From Flavobacterium sp. CFS9 (GTDB lineage Bacteria > Bacteroidota > Bacteroidia > Flavobacteriales > Flavobacteriaceae): a stretch of DNA of 64,000 bases. The notes under the pieces were generated by a model that searched no databases, was not told the DNA's origin, and worked only from the letters and a program-made list of their open reading frames with translations. Below are positions 54,221-64,000 of the stretch, in pieces. The DNA lies in the NCBI RefSeq assembly GCF_041154745.1, contig NZ_AP031573.1, forward strand, positions 4,960,001 through 5,024,000, read 5' to 3'. The position numbers and the translations under genes were made by a program. How positions within the stretch are numbered: the stretch's first letter is position 1; every line of letters begins with the position of its first letter.

Positions 54221-55141
54221 TTAACGGATGACATAAGTCCCCGATTCTATTTTATAATCTGCATTAATAATATTGCACACCAAAGTAACAACCTGTCCTA
54301 CAGGAAGTTCTTTAAAATAAGCACTGATTTTTAAATGGTTTAAATTCTTGTTTCCGATCTGGACAGTTACGTTGTAATTTCGATTGATCGTTGCGATGAC
54401 TTCCGGTAAAGGGGCATCTTCAAAAACAATAATGTGTTTCCGCCATAGCGAAATTGAATTCATTGGGATATCCTTAAACGCCTGGAGTTTGTTACTGTGC
54501 GATTTAAAAACCACTTTTTGTCCGGGAGTTACATATACATTTTCTTCAGTCACGGTTGATTTGACATTCACTCTTCCCGTCAGCACCGAAACCTCCTGAG
54601 TAGTCTGATCCGGATAGGCCTGCACGTTAAAACTTGTTCCCAGTACTTTGGTGTCCATTTTATCGGTATGAATGATGAAGGGATGCTTTTTATCTTTGGC
54701 TACGTCAAAAAAGGCTTCTCCCCTTAAATAGATTTCTCTGGTATCTCCTTTAAAAGTGTCAGGATATTTTACGTGACTTCCGGCATTAAGCCATATTTGA
54801 GTTCCATCACTTAAAACTATTTTAGCGTGCTCCCCTGCCTTTGTTGCATATTGTCTGGTAATAGTTTTCAGCGAGGATAAATAAACGAAACAAGACAAGC
54901 TGAGCACAAATAACAAAGAAGCTGCTACCGTCCAATTTCTATACGGAAGAGAAATAACCTTATTTCTTTTTTTTATATTCTGAATCTCCTTTTTTAACTT
55001 CGAACGGTCTGATGTAATCAATGCTATCGTGTCGAATATTTCTTCGGGATGGTCGTACCAGTTATTCCATAATTCTTCCCCATTTAAAGAAGGCTTACCT
55101 TCTAAAAAAAGTTTTACATCTTGATGTGATTTTTCAGGCAT
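54221..55141 (-). CDS. FecR-family anti-sigma regulator of the SusCD locus
   Basis: This 306-residue protein has a cytoplasmic N-terminal part of about 68 residues, including GEELWNNWYDHPEEIFD, then one TM helix at about 70-90 (TVAASLLFVLSLSCFVYLS). The periplasmic FecR domain has the usual blocks (KIVLSDGTQIWLNAGSHVKYP, then RGEAFFDVAKDKKHPFIIHT, then VLGTSFNVQAYP) and a C-terminal DUF4974-type domain (DAPLPEVIATINRNYNVTV). It is encoded 188 bp upstream of susC and 114 bp after the sigma gene, and should transmit the state of the STN domain of SusC. Confidence 0.93.
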   Translation of the reverse strand: MPEKSHQDVKLFLEGKPSLNGEELWNNWYDHPEEIFDTIALITSDRSKLKKEIQNIKKRNKVISLPYRNWTVAASLLFVLSLSCFVYLSSLKTITRQYATKAGEHAKIVLSDGTQIWLNAGSHVKYPDTFKGDTREIYLRGEAFFDVAKDKKHPFIIHTDKMDTKVLGTSFNVQAYPDQTTQEVSVLTGRVNVKSTVTEENVYVTPGQKVVFKSHSNKLQAFKDIPMNSISLWRKHIIVFEDAPLPEVIATINRNYNVTVQIGNKNLNHLKISAYFKELPVGQVVTLVCNIINADYKIESGTYVIR

Positions 55142-55255
55142 TATAGTGTGTTTATCTCTTTTATAGTATGTCTTAGAAACAATAATTTCGGGTAGGTCCG
55201 GAAGGTTACGCTTTTGTTAAGAAAAAATGCGTAACCTTAAATTAGCGATCTGCTA

Positions 55256-55813
55256 TTAATTAAATTCGCCCAGATAGTTTCGCATAAACCTTAATGCATA
55301 CGCAATGTGGTACTTTACAGTTTCGTGCGAAACATTAAGTTCTTCGGCTATTTCTTTATTGGTATAATGTTTAATTCTGCTGAGAATAAAAACTTCTTTG
55401 GATTTTTTAGGAAGTAATAATGCAGCCTTATCAACTGCTTCCTGCAGTTCTTCATAATAAATAGAATCTTCGGTAGTGTTGCTGCCGTCACAATCATTGG
55501 TATTTCTGTCTATTACCTCTCTAACATACTGATCGGTGATGGTATGCAATTTTATGTAATCTAAAGTGGTATATCGAACGGAGGTGTAGATATAAGCTGA
55601 AAATTTCTTTTGAATAACCAAGTCCTTTCGCCTTTCCCAAATCGTTGTGAAAACTTCCTGAACAATCTCTTCAGAAACCGGAATCGACTTCATCCTCACA
55701 TAAACAAACCGAACTAATACATCCCGATATCGGAAATACAATTCATCAAACGCTTTATCTTTTCCTTGTCTCAATAACTCAACAAGCTCCTCATCTGTAA
55801 ACTTCTTATACAT
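55256..55813 (-). CDS. ECF-type RNA polymerase sigma-70 factor (Bacteroidetes type)
   Basis: This 185-residue sigma factor has region 2 at about 20-90 (DELYFRYRDVLVRFVYVRM, then EEIVQEVFTTIWERR) and region 4 at about 130-180 (LPKKSKEVFILSRIKHYTNKEIAEEL, then NVSHETVKYHIAYALRFMR), with the linker of the Bacteroidetes family-1 ECF type. It is presumed to be held by the next-encoded FecR and to activate susCD. It probably has its own promoter in the 760-bp region upstream. Confidence 0.92.
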   Translation of the reverse strand: MYKKFTDEELVELLRQGKDKAFDELYFRYRDVLVRFVYVRMKSIPVSEEIVQEVFTTIWERRKDLVIQKKFSAYIYTSVRYTTLDYIKLHTITDQYVREVIDRNTNDCDGSNTTEDSIYYEELQEAVDKAALLLPKKSKEVFILSRIKHYTNKEIAEELNVSHETVKYHIAYALRFMRNYLGEFN

Positions 55814-56574
55814 GAGGTATCGTTTTTAAATAATTTGGCGAATGAAGTATTCGAAATAAGACTTTCGATCCAATCTTTATACTGCGATATATTCTGACTT
55901 TAAAAAATGACATATACTACAATTGTGTTGTTTATAATATGTCTTCAAAATTAAAGATGAGGGTAGGTCTGGAAGGTTACGTTTACATTAATAAACGAAC
56001 CTCATTATACAACATTATATTAACATCTAATGTTTTATGTTACGTCAATATTCATAGGATATTTAATTAGGTATCCCCTTTGTAAAATCTCACTTGTTAA
56101 AGGAAAGAATACTTCAAGTAATTGTGAATTTGATGCAGTGTTTTTTGCCATTGGCGGAGAAATTTCTCTCGATATTTTGATAACAGAAAGTCAACAGAAC
56201 AGTTAAGTTGTACTACACCTCCTACAGCTATCATATTTCTGCTGTAAAATCGTTCAAAACATCAATAAACATAAGTCCTAGCCATTTTTTTGGCTAACTA
56301 TGATTTATCTCATTAATTATTAGGGTTTCCAACACTAAAAGCACCTTTCATGACAATAAAAAACCGTCTCATGACATATTTTTCAGTTTCGGTGCCTAAG
56401 ATTCTTAGTTTTAACCTGTTTTACGAGATAAAATCAGGTATAAATACGTGTTTTTCAACTAATTATTAGTTATACATTAGTTTTCAAAGAAAACTCTTTA
56501 TTCTAAACCATAGCGCTGAACAACGATAATATCAAAAACAAATATAAACACTAACCTATTAAAACAAGTAAATT
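55814..56574. other. Long intergenic region, divergent
   Basis: About 760 bp separate the sigma gene from the tail-collar gene. I see no gene, no tRNA-like cloverleaf and no strong hairpin. AGGTCTGGAAGGTTACG (about 55965) closely matches GTCCGGAAGGTTACG near 55195, downstream of the sigma gene, so a short sequence is repeated on either side of this gene. Confidence 0.4.
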
Positions 56575-57129
56575 ATGGAAGAATACATTGGAATTGTAAA
56601 GCTTTTTGCAGGAAATTTTGCGCCTAGAGGCTGGGCCTTCTGCAACGGACAAATCATGTCAATTGCACAAAATACTGCATTGTTCGCAATCCTTGGGACC
56701 ACTTATGGTGGTAATGGTCAAACGACTTTTGCATTGCCAAATCTTCAGGGCACAACAGCAATCGGAGCCGGAACCGGAGGTGGAGGAACTTATGTTTTAG
56801 GACAAAGTGCCGGTACACCAAACGTTTCTATTTTAACAAGCAACCTTCCTGCTCACGTTCACGCAGGACCAGGTAAAATTTCAGTTACTGCTACAAATGC
56901 ATCAGACTCTACACCGGTAGCCGGAGCATCAATAGCCATACCTGGAGCTCTTGTATCCAGAGTGTTCACACCAACACTAGGTTTCGCAACAGCGACTCCA
57001 AGTGTCGATTTATTAAGCAATGTAACCACTGGACCAACTGGTAGTAACATTCCGATATCGATCATGCAGCCTTATTTAGCATTGTCTTATATCATTTGTT
57101 TAGAAGGAATTTTCCCTTCCAGAAATTAA
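56575..57129 (+). CDS. Phage tail-collar domain protein (microcystin-dependent-protein type)
   Basis: The 184-residue protein matches the tail-collar family: EEYIGIVKLFAGNFAPRGWAFCNGQ at the N-terminus, LFAILGTTYGGNGQTTFALPN, then GQSAGTPNVSILTSNLPAHVH, with a conserved ending SYIICLEGIFPSRN. Members occur in phage tails but also, as chromosomal singletons or small clusters, in many Bacteroidota as proteins of unknown role. There are no other phage genes nearby, so I do not call a prophage. It converges on the methyltransferase-like gene with 1 bp between stops. Confidence 0.85.
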   Translation: MEEYIGIVKLFAGNFAPRGWAFCNGQIMSIAQNTALFAILGTTYGGNGQTTFALPNLQGTTAIGAGTGGGGTYVLGQSAGTPNVSILTSNLPAHVHAGPGKISVTATNASDSTPVAGASIAIPGALVSRVFTPTLGFATATPSVDLLSNVTTGPTGSNIPISIMQPYLALSYIICLEGIFPSRN

Positions 57130-57130
57130 G

Positions 57131-58150
57131 CTATTTAACAGCATTTTTTACATTATAAGACCATTTGGGTATATCACTGAAATCGTATAGAAACTGAATT
57201 TCAGAATATTCAGTAAGATTATACATAGAAGCAATGCAAAAAGGGTTTGTTATATAAGACTCTGCATTTTTTAATTCGATGTCTTCAAATATCCTGATTT
57301 CAGTAAAAATACACACATCAGGGTGATTGCTAAAATCAGCCGGCAAATTATAAAAGTCGCTTTTAAATACTAAATCCTGACTTGTATTGCCAAAAAGTTC
57401 TTTGCTTATTGTAAATAATCTATCTACAAATACACTATGAGGATAGGGCTGCATTTCGTTGCGGCCCTTAACCTCAGTTTTAGCATTTTTGAGAGACGGC
57501 TCATAATCAAGAAAACTATAAGTCAAATCAATTTTAATTTCCTGTGGAATTAAAATCCCATGTGAAGGCAACTGCGAAACAATGTTTCGCGTAATAGCCA
57601 CTTGCGGCTCTCGGGTTAGAGCATAATGCATGGTTTCAGAAATAGCCAAATCAATTACAAAATCCTGAGGTTTGGTATAGGTAATGGCATCCGTTTCGAT
57701 CAACTGCAAGACATAATTGTTTAGACCGGTAACCGATAAAATATGGTGTACAGATGCTATGGAAGCAGTATTGATATCTAATAAAATGGCCTTAATTCTA
57801 TCTTTATTAAACAATGGTAGTAAAGGAAGAATTAATGTTGCATAGGGACCACAACCCGCATAAAGAATATTAATACTTCTCTCCGGAAAATCATTACACA
57901 ATTTTGTCAAGGCCTTATAAATGCCTTTTATGAAATAAACGGTGCGTAAATAGTCATCAACACAGTCTGCCGCACCGGAACTGGACAAGGCAACACCTCC
58001 TTTCACAGCAACTTCGTTGTTTTCAAAATGGTCGACCGTTGCTATTTTTTCATAAAAATCTGAAAGGTTTCGCGCACATCTTGTGTGCTCATCAATAGTA
58101 TTTGACGCAATGATAGATTGAACAATAATCGTAAGCTCTTGTTTATACAT
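57131..58150 (-). CDS. SAM-dependent methyltransferase-like protein
   Basis: I start it at the ATG at 58150; the upstream TTG adds only three residues. The 339-residue product has a class I SAM-binding motif at about 117-131 (INILYAGCGPYATLIL), an acidic loop at the end of the next strand (KAILLDINTASI), a third motif (IETDAITYTKP) and ISETMHYAL, in the position of the catalytic loop of protein arginine-type methyltransferases. The C-terminal part is beta-rich, as the PRMT barrel would be. Its substrate is unknown; the convergent tail-collar gene is a possible functional partner, but there is no direct evidence. Confidence 0.6.
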   Translation of the reverse strand: MYKQELTIIVQSIIASNTIDEHTRCARNLSDFYEKIATVDHFENNEVAVKGGVALSSSGAADCVDDYLRTVYFIKGIYKALTKLCNDFPERSINILYAGCGPYATLILPLLPLFNKDRIKAILLDINTASIASVHHILSVTGLNNYVLQLIETDAITYTKPQDFVIDLAISETMHYALTREPQVAITRNIVSQLPSHGILIPQEIKIDLTYSFLDYEPSLKNAKTEVKGRNEMQPYPHSVFVDRLFTISKELFGNTSQDLVFKSDFYNLPADFSNHPDVCIFTEIRIFEDIELKNAESYITNPFCIASMYNLTEYSEIQFLYDFSDIPKWSYNVKNAVK

Positions 58151-58237
58151 GATACTCAATTTTGGTGAAAGCTTTAAAAGCCGGAACTGAAAAACAAATG
58201 TAAGAATACAAAATGATAAATCTAATATCAGTTAATT

Positions 58238-61200
58238 ATGAAAAAACTCTACCTATTACTCATTCTACTGTTTTTTACGCTGCAGCAGTTAACTGCCCAA
58301 ACCGTAGAAACGTTTGAAGCTCAGACAATAAATCTGTCCAATTTTACCAGTAATGGCAAAATATTTAACTTAACCAATACTTATATCGCTTTTCAGGTGG
58401 TTAGTTCTCCCGGCTATGGCTATAATGGTTCAAACAATTACATACAAGTTGCGGATGGTACTGCATCACAAAGCTTGGGGCAAACCGGATACATAACCGC
58501 TGCTACAGGAAGTTTTAAGATGAATAGTTTATGGATTTACCTGACAGGTGATTCTACTCAGAGTCCTAATGTTACTTCTAATGGCGCACCTGGTTCTGTT
58601 ACCTTAACGGGAAAACTTGGCGGTGTGACTCAATTCACTATTGTAAAAAACACTGCGGGAACCAATATAGGTTATACCTTGCCCGGAAATGGTTTTATCC
58701 CCGTTAATTTTGCTACCGACGGAGCGGCTAATTACACCAATATCAACATTGACCAGCTTGAAGTTCAATTAAGCGGTAATTATGATTATTTTGCCATTGA
58801 CAACTTTACCTGGGTTGACGGGGTAAGTTTACCAACAGTTACTACAACTACAGCTACCAATGTTGGTTCTACGAAAGCAACAATTGGAGGAAATGTAACT
58901 GCAAATGGCGGAGATGCCAGCGTAGAAAGAGGAATAGTTTGGGCGACCACTGCAAACCCTACTATCGCAAACAATAAATTTCAAATTGGAACCGGAACGG
59001 GAATTTTTAGCAATACCGTAACAGGGCTTACTCCCGGTTCGACAATTTATTACAGGGCTTATGCAAAGAATACTGCCGGGACAGCTTATGGTGCCGAATC
59101 AACATTTGTCACAGCGGCTGCTTTAAGCACTTCTTCTACCTCAAAAACAGACGTGGCTTGTAACGGAGGAACTACCGGAGCTGCCAGTGTTACCGTAATT
59201 GGCGGAGTTACTCCCTATACCTACTCATGGTCTCCTTCAGGAGGTACAGGATCATCGGCAACAGGACTGTCTGCAAATGCATACACCGTTACCATTACCG
59301 ACGCTGAATTGACACAAATTACCAGAAACTTTTCGATCACGCAGCCAACGGCACTAAATGGGCTGCCTACAACAACGGCTGTTTCCTGTTTTGGAGGATC
59401 TAACGGTACCGCAACAGTAACTCCGACTGGAGGTGCACCAGGATACACCTACTTATGGTCTACCGGAGCTACAACACAAACTATAACAGGCCGTATAGCC
59501 GGAACATATAGCGTTACTATTACAGATGCCAATGGATGTCCTAAAACTATAAACAATATTGTTATAGGTCAGCCTGCTGCGGCTCTTGACGGAACTGCTA
59601 CTACCACAGCCGCTTCTTGTTTTGCAGGATCTAACGGTACAGCAACAGTAACTCCATCAGGAGGTACTCCTGGATATACCTACTCATGGTCACCATCGGG
59701 AGGTACAGCTGCAACGGCTACCGGACTTGCTGCCGGAACTTATAGTGTTACGATTACAGATGCTAACGCATGTTCAAAAACGGTATCGGGTATTATTGTT
59801 GGACAGCCATCATCAGCTCTTGACGGAACTACCACTACAACTGCTGCTTCTTGTTTCGGAGGATCTAACGGTACAGCAACAGTAACTCCATCAGGAGGTA
59901 CTCCTGGATATACCTATTCATGGTCGCCAACAGGAGGTACCGCAGCCACTGCAACAGGACTTGCCGCAGGAAACTATAGTGTTACCATTACTGATGCTAA
60001 TGGATGTACTAAAACGATAACGGGTATTGCCGTAGGTCAGCCAGCTGCTGCTCTTAACGGAACTCCTAGTACAACGGCTGTTTCCTGTTTTGGAGGAGCT
60101 AACGGTACGGCTACTATAACACCATCAGGCGGTACTGCAGGATATACTTATTCATGGTCTCCATCAGGAGGTACTGCAGCCACTGCAACAGGACTTACCG
60201 CAGGAAACTATAATGTTACCATTACAGATGCGAATGGATGTACTAAAACGATAACAGGTATTGCCGTAGGTCAGCCAGCTGCTGCTCTCGATGGAACTCC
60301 TAGTACAACAGCTGTTTCTTGTTTTGGAGGATCTAACGGTACAGCTACTATAACAGCATCAGGAGGTACTGCAGGATACACCTACTTATGGTCTACCGGA
60401 GCTACAACTGCTACTATAACTGGCCGTATAGCCGGAACATACAGTGTTACTATTACAGATGCCAATGGATGCCCTAAAACTATAAACAATATTGTTATAG
60501 GTCAGCCTGCTGCGGCTCTTGACGGAACTGCTACTACCACACCCGCTTCTTGTTTTACAGGATCTAACGGTACAGCAACAGTAACTCCAAGCGGAGGTAC
60601 ACCTGGATATACCTATTCATGGTCGCCATCAGGAGGTACAGCAGCAACGGCTACCGGACTTGCTGCCGGAACTTATAGTGTTACTATTACAGATGCTAAC
60701 GCATGTTCAAAAACGGTATCGGGTATTGTTGTTGGACAGCCATCATCGGCTCTTGACGGAACTACCACCACAACCGCTGCTTCTTGTTTCGGAGGATCTA
60801 ACGGTACAGCAACAGTAACTCCAAACGGGGGTACACCTGGATATACCTATTCATGGTCGCCAACAGGAGGTACCGCAGCCACTGCAACAGGACTTGCTGC
60901 GGGGAACTATAGTGTTACCATTACAGATGCTAATGGATGTAGCAAAACGATAACAGGTATTGCCGTAGGTCAGCCAGCCGCTGCTCTTGACGGAACCCCA
61001 AATGCAACAGCTGTTTCTTGTTTTGGAGGATCTAACGGTACGGCTACTATAACAGCATCAGGCGGTACTGCGGGATATACTTATTTATGGTCTAATGGAG
61101 CTACAACAGCTTCTATTACCGGACTTATCGCAGGAACCTATAGTGTTACTATTACAGACGCCAACGCCTGTACAAAAATAATCAACAATATTGCGGTAGG

Positions 61201-64000
61201 CCAGCCTGCAGCTGCTCTGGACGGAACGATAGCTACAACAGCTGTTTCTTGTGTCGGAGGAGCCAACGGTACTGCAACAGTAACTCCATCAGGAGGTACT
61301 GCAGGATATACGTATGCATGGTCTAACGGATCAACAACTCAGACCATAAACGGGCTTATCGCAGGTACTTACAGTGTTACCATTACGGATGCTAATGCTT
61401 GTACTAAAACTATAAATAATATTGTTGTAGGACAGCCAGCCGCAGCTCTTGACGGTACTGCAACTACAACTGCTGTTTCTTGTTTTGGAGGAGCAAATGG
61501 TACTGCAACAGTAACCCCAACCGGAGGTACTGCAGGGTACACTTATTCATGGGCTCCAACAGGAGGTACAGCCGCAACAGCAACAGGGCTTGCTGCAGGA
61601 ACTTATAGTGTGACCATTACAGATGCTAACGCTTGTCAAAAAACAATAACCGGTATTGTGGTAGGACAACCGGCTGCGGCTCTTGACGGGACTGCAACTA
61701 CAACTGCTGTTTCTTGTTTCGGAGGTGTTAATGGTACTGCAACAGTAACGGCAACAGGAGGTACTGCAGGATACACTTATTCATGGGCTCCAACAGGAGG
61801 TACAGCTGCAACAGCAACGGGACTTCCAGCGGGAACTTATAGTGTTACCATCACAGATGCTAACGCTTGTACAAAAATCATAAATAATATTGTTATTGGA
61901 CAGCCAACTGCTCTTAACGGAACTGCTACTACCACAGCTGTTTCTTGTTTTGGACAAGCTGACGGTACTGCAACTGTTACTCCAACCGGAGGTACAGCTG
62001 GTTATACCTACTTATGGTCTAATGGAGCAACTACACAAACCATAACTGGTCTTGTTGCCGGAAACTATAATGTTGTCATTACCGATGCTAACTCGTGTAC
62101 AAAAACAATAAATAATGTTACAGTATTTCAACCAACTGCCATAACAGTTGTCCCTTCACAAACCAATGTGAGTTGTAACGGAGGACAAAACGGACAGGCC
62201 TCAGCGACCGTAAGTGGTGGAGGCGGAAGCTATACCTATTCATGGTCTCCATCGGGAGGTACGGCAGCAACAGCAACCGGACTTGCCGCAGGAACTTATA
62301 CCCTAACCATCACAGATGGCAACGGCTGTACTAAAACACAAGTCTATAACATCTTAGAGCCAGCTGCAATCGCAACTACAATTACAGGGACAAATGTTAG
62401 CTGTAATGGAGGAAGCAATGGTACAGCTACTGTTACTGCAACAGGAGGAACAGGCGGTTATACTTATGTTTGGTCTCCAACCGGAGGAAACTCAGCAACA
62501 GCAAGTGGTTTACCTTCCGGAAATTATTCAGTAGTAGTTACTGATGCAAATGGATGTACGAAAACTGCTAATATTGTTATCAACGAACCGGCTCTATTAA
62601 ACGCCGCAGTTGCAACCCAAACAAACATTTCCTGCAATGGAGCAAGCGATGGAGCGATTACTACTACTATAACAGGTGGTACAACTGCATACACCTATTT
62701 ATGGTCGAATGGAGCTACAACTAAAGACATCAGCGGATTAACAGCAGGAACATATACCCTAACAGTTACAGATGCTAATGGCTGTACTGCATCACTAGCA
62801 GTAACTTTAACCACTACTCCTGATGTAACACCACCAGTACCAAACGTGGCTACACTTCCTGTAATTACAAGTGCTTGTGCTGTTTTATCGGCTCAGATTC
62901 CAGTTCCAACTGCAACTGATAACTGCAGCGGTACCATTACGGCAACAACAACAAATCCGTTAACTTATAACACACCAGGAACTTATACAATAACCTGGAC
63001 TTATACGGATGCTGCCGGAAATACAAGTACACAAACGCAGACTATAAAAGTTCTTCCTTCATCTATTCAGGCTGTAACTTTTAGCAATGCTACGGTAACA
63101 TACAACAAAAACCCACAAGCATTACAAGTTGCGAATTTACCAGCAGGAGCCACTGTTGCTTATACAATAACCCCTGGAGGCTCAGGAAATTCAGCTACAA
63201 ATGCGGGTACGTATACGGTAACTGCAGTAGTAAGTCCTTCGGCAAGCGAGCCTAATTGTTCTCCAATTACGCTTACTGCACAGCTTACTATTCAAAAAGC
63301 AGCGCAACAAATTACTTTTGCAGCTTTAGGAGTAAAAACTCTTGGGACTGTAAATACTTTCACACTAGGCGCTACTGCCAGTTCAGGTTTAGCAGTGAAC
63401 TATTCTTTCACCTACAAAACAGCTTTACCTGCTGCTACTGTTGCACCTTTAACCGGGGTAGTTACTATGTTAAGACCGGGAGAAGTAACAATTGTAGCCG
63501 CTCAGGCCGGTGATGCGAATTATTTACCTGCTCCAGATGTTACACAGCTTTTGGTGATCAAAAACAACGACATCACCGTTACTCAAATTACTGTTGGTAC
63601 TAAAGTTTATCCAAATCCGGCTAAAACTATTAATTACCTGATGGCATGTGGTGAGAACAATGTAAATGTAGCATTGACTAATACAACCAATGCAACCTTT
63701 AATCCAGCGGCTAATTTTACAATCAATACCCCTAAACCTGGAATTTATACGCAAAACGTAACAATTACTTCTGAAGACGGAAGCGCCAACGCTACTTATG
63801 CTATAACGGTAGAAAAACCATTTGGATTCTATGATATTGTACACCAAAAATTCAATAATGTACTTATCGTAAACAACAACCCTCAGACTAATGGAGGTTA
63901 CGAATTTGTTTCTTACCAATGGTTTAAAAATGGACAAGTAATTGGAACTAATCAATACTTTTCAGCAGGTGAATCTCAATCCAATACATTGGATTTAACA
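58238..64000 (+). CDS. Giant secreted adhesin with SprB-like repeats (runs off window)
   Basis: The frame is open from the ATG at 58238 to the window end, 1921 codons with no stop, and lacks its C-terminus here. A signal peptide (KLYLLLILLFFTLQQLTAQ) is followed by a beta-sandwich domain (about 20-200) and a fibronectin-type III-like domain (about 205-300, with GLTPGSTIYYRAYAKNTAGT). Then come 16 SprB-like repeats of about 77 residues (about 305-1525), each with SCFGGxNGTATVTPxGG, TYSW and GTYSVTITDANGCxKT. An HYR-like domain (about 1530-1610) and beta-sandwich/MBG-like domains follow. SprB is a T9SS-exported gliding adhesin; this protein probably carries a T9SS tail beyond the window. Confidence 0.9.
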   Translation, partial: MKKLYLLLILLFFTLQQLTAQTVETFEAQTINLSNFTSNGKIFNLTNTYIAFQVVSSPGYGYNGSNNYIQVADGTASQSLGQTGYITAATGSFKMNSLWIYLTGDSTQSPNVTSNGAPGSVTLTGKLGGVTQFTIVKNTAGTNIGYTLPGNGFIPVNFATDGAANYTNINIDQLEVQLSGNYDYFAIDNFTWVDGVSLPTVTTTTATNVGSTKATIGGNVTANGGDASVERGIVWATTANPTIANNKFQIGTGTGIFSNTVTGLTPGSTIYYRAYAKNTAGTAYGAESTFVTAAALSTSSTSKTDVACNGGTTGAASVTVIGGVTPYTYSWSPSGGTGSSATGLSANAYTVTITDAELTQITRNFSITQPTALNGLPTTTAVSCFGGSNGTATVTPTGGAPGYTYLWSTGATTQTITGRIAGTYSVTITDANGCPKTINNIVIGQPAAALDGTATTTAASCFAGSNGTATVTPSGGTPGYTYSWSPSGGTAATATGLAAGTYSVTITDANACSKTVSGIIVGQPSSALDGTTTTTAASCFGGSNGTATVTPSGGTPGYTYSWSPTGGTAATATGLAAGNYSVTITDANGCTKTITGIAVGQPAAALNGTPSTTAVSCFGGANGTATITPSGGTAGYTYSWSPSGGTAATATGLTAGNYNVTITDANGCTKTITGIAVGQPAAALDGTPSTTAVSCFGGSNGTATITASGGTAGYTYLWSTGATTATITGRIAGTYSVTITDANGCPKTINNIVIGQPAAALDGTATTTPASCFTGSNGTATVTPSGGTPGYTYSWSPSGGTAATATGLAAGTYSVTITDANACSKTVSGIVVGQPSSALDGTTTTTAASCFGGSNGTATVTPNGGTPGYTYSWSPTGGTAATATGLAAGNYSVTITDANGCSKTITGIAVGQPAAALDGTPNATAVSCFGGSNGTATITASGGTAGYTYLWSNGATTASITGLIAGTYSVTITDANACTKIINNIAVGQPAAALDGTIATTAVSCVGGANGTATVTPSGGTAGYTYAWSNGSTTQTINGLIAGTYSVTITDANACTKTINNIVVGQPAAALDGTATTTAVSCFGGANGTATVTPTGGTAGYTYSWAPTGGTAATATGLAAGTYSVTITDANACQKTITGIVVGQPAAALDGTATTTAVSCFGGVNGTATVTATGGTAGYTYSWAPTGGTAATATGLPAGTYSVTITDANACTKIINNIVIGQPTALNGTATTTAVSCFGQADGTATVTPTGGTAGYTYLWSNGATTQTITGLVAGNYNVVITDANSCTKTINNVTVFQPTAITVVPSQTNVSCNGGQNGQASATVSGGGGSYTYSWSPSGGTAATATGLAAGTYTLTITDGNGCTKTQVYNILEPAAIATTITGTNVSCNGGSNGTATVTATGGTGGYTYVWSPTGGNSATASGLPSGNYSVVVTDANGCTKTANIVINEPALLNAAVATQTNISCNGASDGAITTTITGGTTAYTYLWSNGATTKDISGLTAGTYTLTVTDANGCTASLAVTLTTTPDVTPPVPNVATLPVITSACAVLSAQIPVPTATDNCSGTITATTTNPLTYNTPGTYTITWTYTDAAGNTSTQTQTIKVLPSSIQAVTFSNATVTYNKNPQALQVANLPAGATVAYTITPGGSGNSATNAGTYTVTAVVSPSASEPNCSPITLTAQLTIQKAAQQITFAALGVKTLGTVNTFTLGATASSGLAVNYSFTYKTALPAATVAPLTGVVTMLRPGEVTIVAAQAGDANYLPAPDVTQLLVIKNNDITVTQITVGTKVYPNPAKTINYLMACGENNVNVALTNTTNATFNPAANFTINTPKPGIYTQNVTITSEDGSANATYAITVEKPFGFYDIVHQKFNNVLIVNNNPQTNGGYEFVSYQWFKNGQVIGTNQYFSAGESQSNTLDLT
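59150..62815. repeat. Sixteen tandem ~230-bp SprB-like coding repeats
   Basis: Units of about 75-78 codons lie head to tail and in frame. Units 2-4 and 6-8 are almost identical in order and sequence at an offset of 933 bp (for example CCGTATAGCC at 59491 and 60424), so a block of four units was duplicated as a whole. The last four units are clearly more diverged. Confidence 0.88.

Noticed and set aside
46849..55813. Complete polysaccharide-utilisation locus
   Set aside because: SusC and SusD with sigma/FecR are present, but no glycoside hydrolase, lyase or sulfatase is co-encoded; the phosphatase is separated by about 400 bp, a terminator and a repeat.
56575..57129. Prophage or contractile-injection remnant
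   Set aside because: Only a single collar-domain gene is present; no capsid, sheath, baseplate, integrase or lysis genes adjoin it, and such singletons are common in Bacteroidota.
59150..62815. Regular repeats considered as a CRISPR array
   Set aside because: Units are about 230 bp, in frame and translate to SprB-like domains; there are no short direct repeats with unique spacers and no cas genes.
63524..63955. 143-codon minus-strand frame at the window end
   Set aside because: It lies antisense to the adhesin, which is open in frame to the last base, and its composition is not protein-like.

Overview
The window looks like a chromosomal segment of a Bacteroidota bacterium, most likely Flavobacterium or a close relative. 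The evidence is low GC with very AT-rich spacers, two SusC/SusD- or FecA-type TonB receptor loci with their own sigma/anti-sigma pairs, a type IX secretion (T9SS) C-terminal sorting domain, SprB-like adhesin repeats, and Bacteroidota-specific families (DUF2975 + small HTH, DUF4249, DUF5977, HYC_CC_PP). All assignments were made by eye from the sequence and translations; no database search was run.

Layout. 0.2-5 kb: a small HTH regulator with an array of TTGTGACAAA boxes upstream, a GH20 beta-hexosaminidase, a SpoU-type RNA methyltransferase and a small secreted protein. 5-6 kb: a DUF2975 membrane protein with a Cro/C1-type HTH partner. 6-16.7 kb: a copper/heavy-metal island with a Cys/His-rich exported protein, TolC + RND pump + adaptor, a Cys-rich lipoprotein, a CopZ-like chaperone, a CopA P-type ATPase and an AraC-type regulator carrying an N-terminal CxxC (HMA-like) sensor domain.

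17.3-23.5 kb: a compact six-gene same-strand cluster that I do not recognise as a named system. It holds an alpha/beta-hydrolase-like protein, a caspase-like (C14) protease, a large protein sharing a small domain with the protease, two tandem paralogues and a protein with a hydrophobic C-terminal hairpin. It is the best candidate here for an undescribed conflict or defence system. An IS1-family transposase follows, then a polymorphic-toxin locus: an RHS protein with a deaminase-like C-terminus, a probable immunity protein, a 1726-residue protein ending in nine DUF5977-type repeats, and a T9SS-sorted secreted protein.

36-40.5 kb: mostly uncharacterised genes, including a possible heme-binding protein, a secreted protein with papain-like Cys/His signatures and a lysozyme-like protein. 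41-46.5 kb: a cell-surface signalling locus (ECF sigma, small HMA-fold-like protein, FecR, FecA-type receptor, DUF4249) containing a 286-bp tandem duplication that spans the fecR/receptor junction. 46.8-48.7 kb: a phosphodiesterase-like/alkaline phosphatase fusion. 49-55.8 kb: a second sigma/FecR/SusC/SusD locus. 56.6-58.2 kb: a tail-collar protein and a methyltransferase-like protein, convergent. From 58.2 kb to the window edge runs one open frame of at least 1921 codons encoding a giant secreted adhesin with 16 SprB-like repeats.
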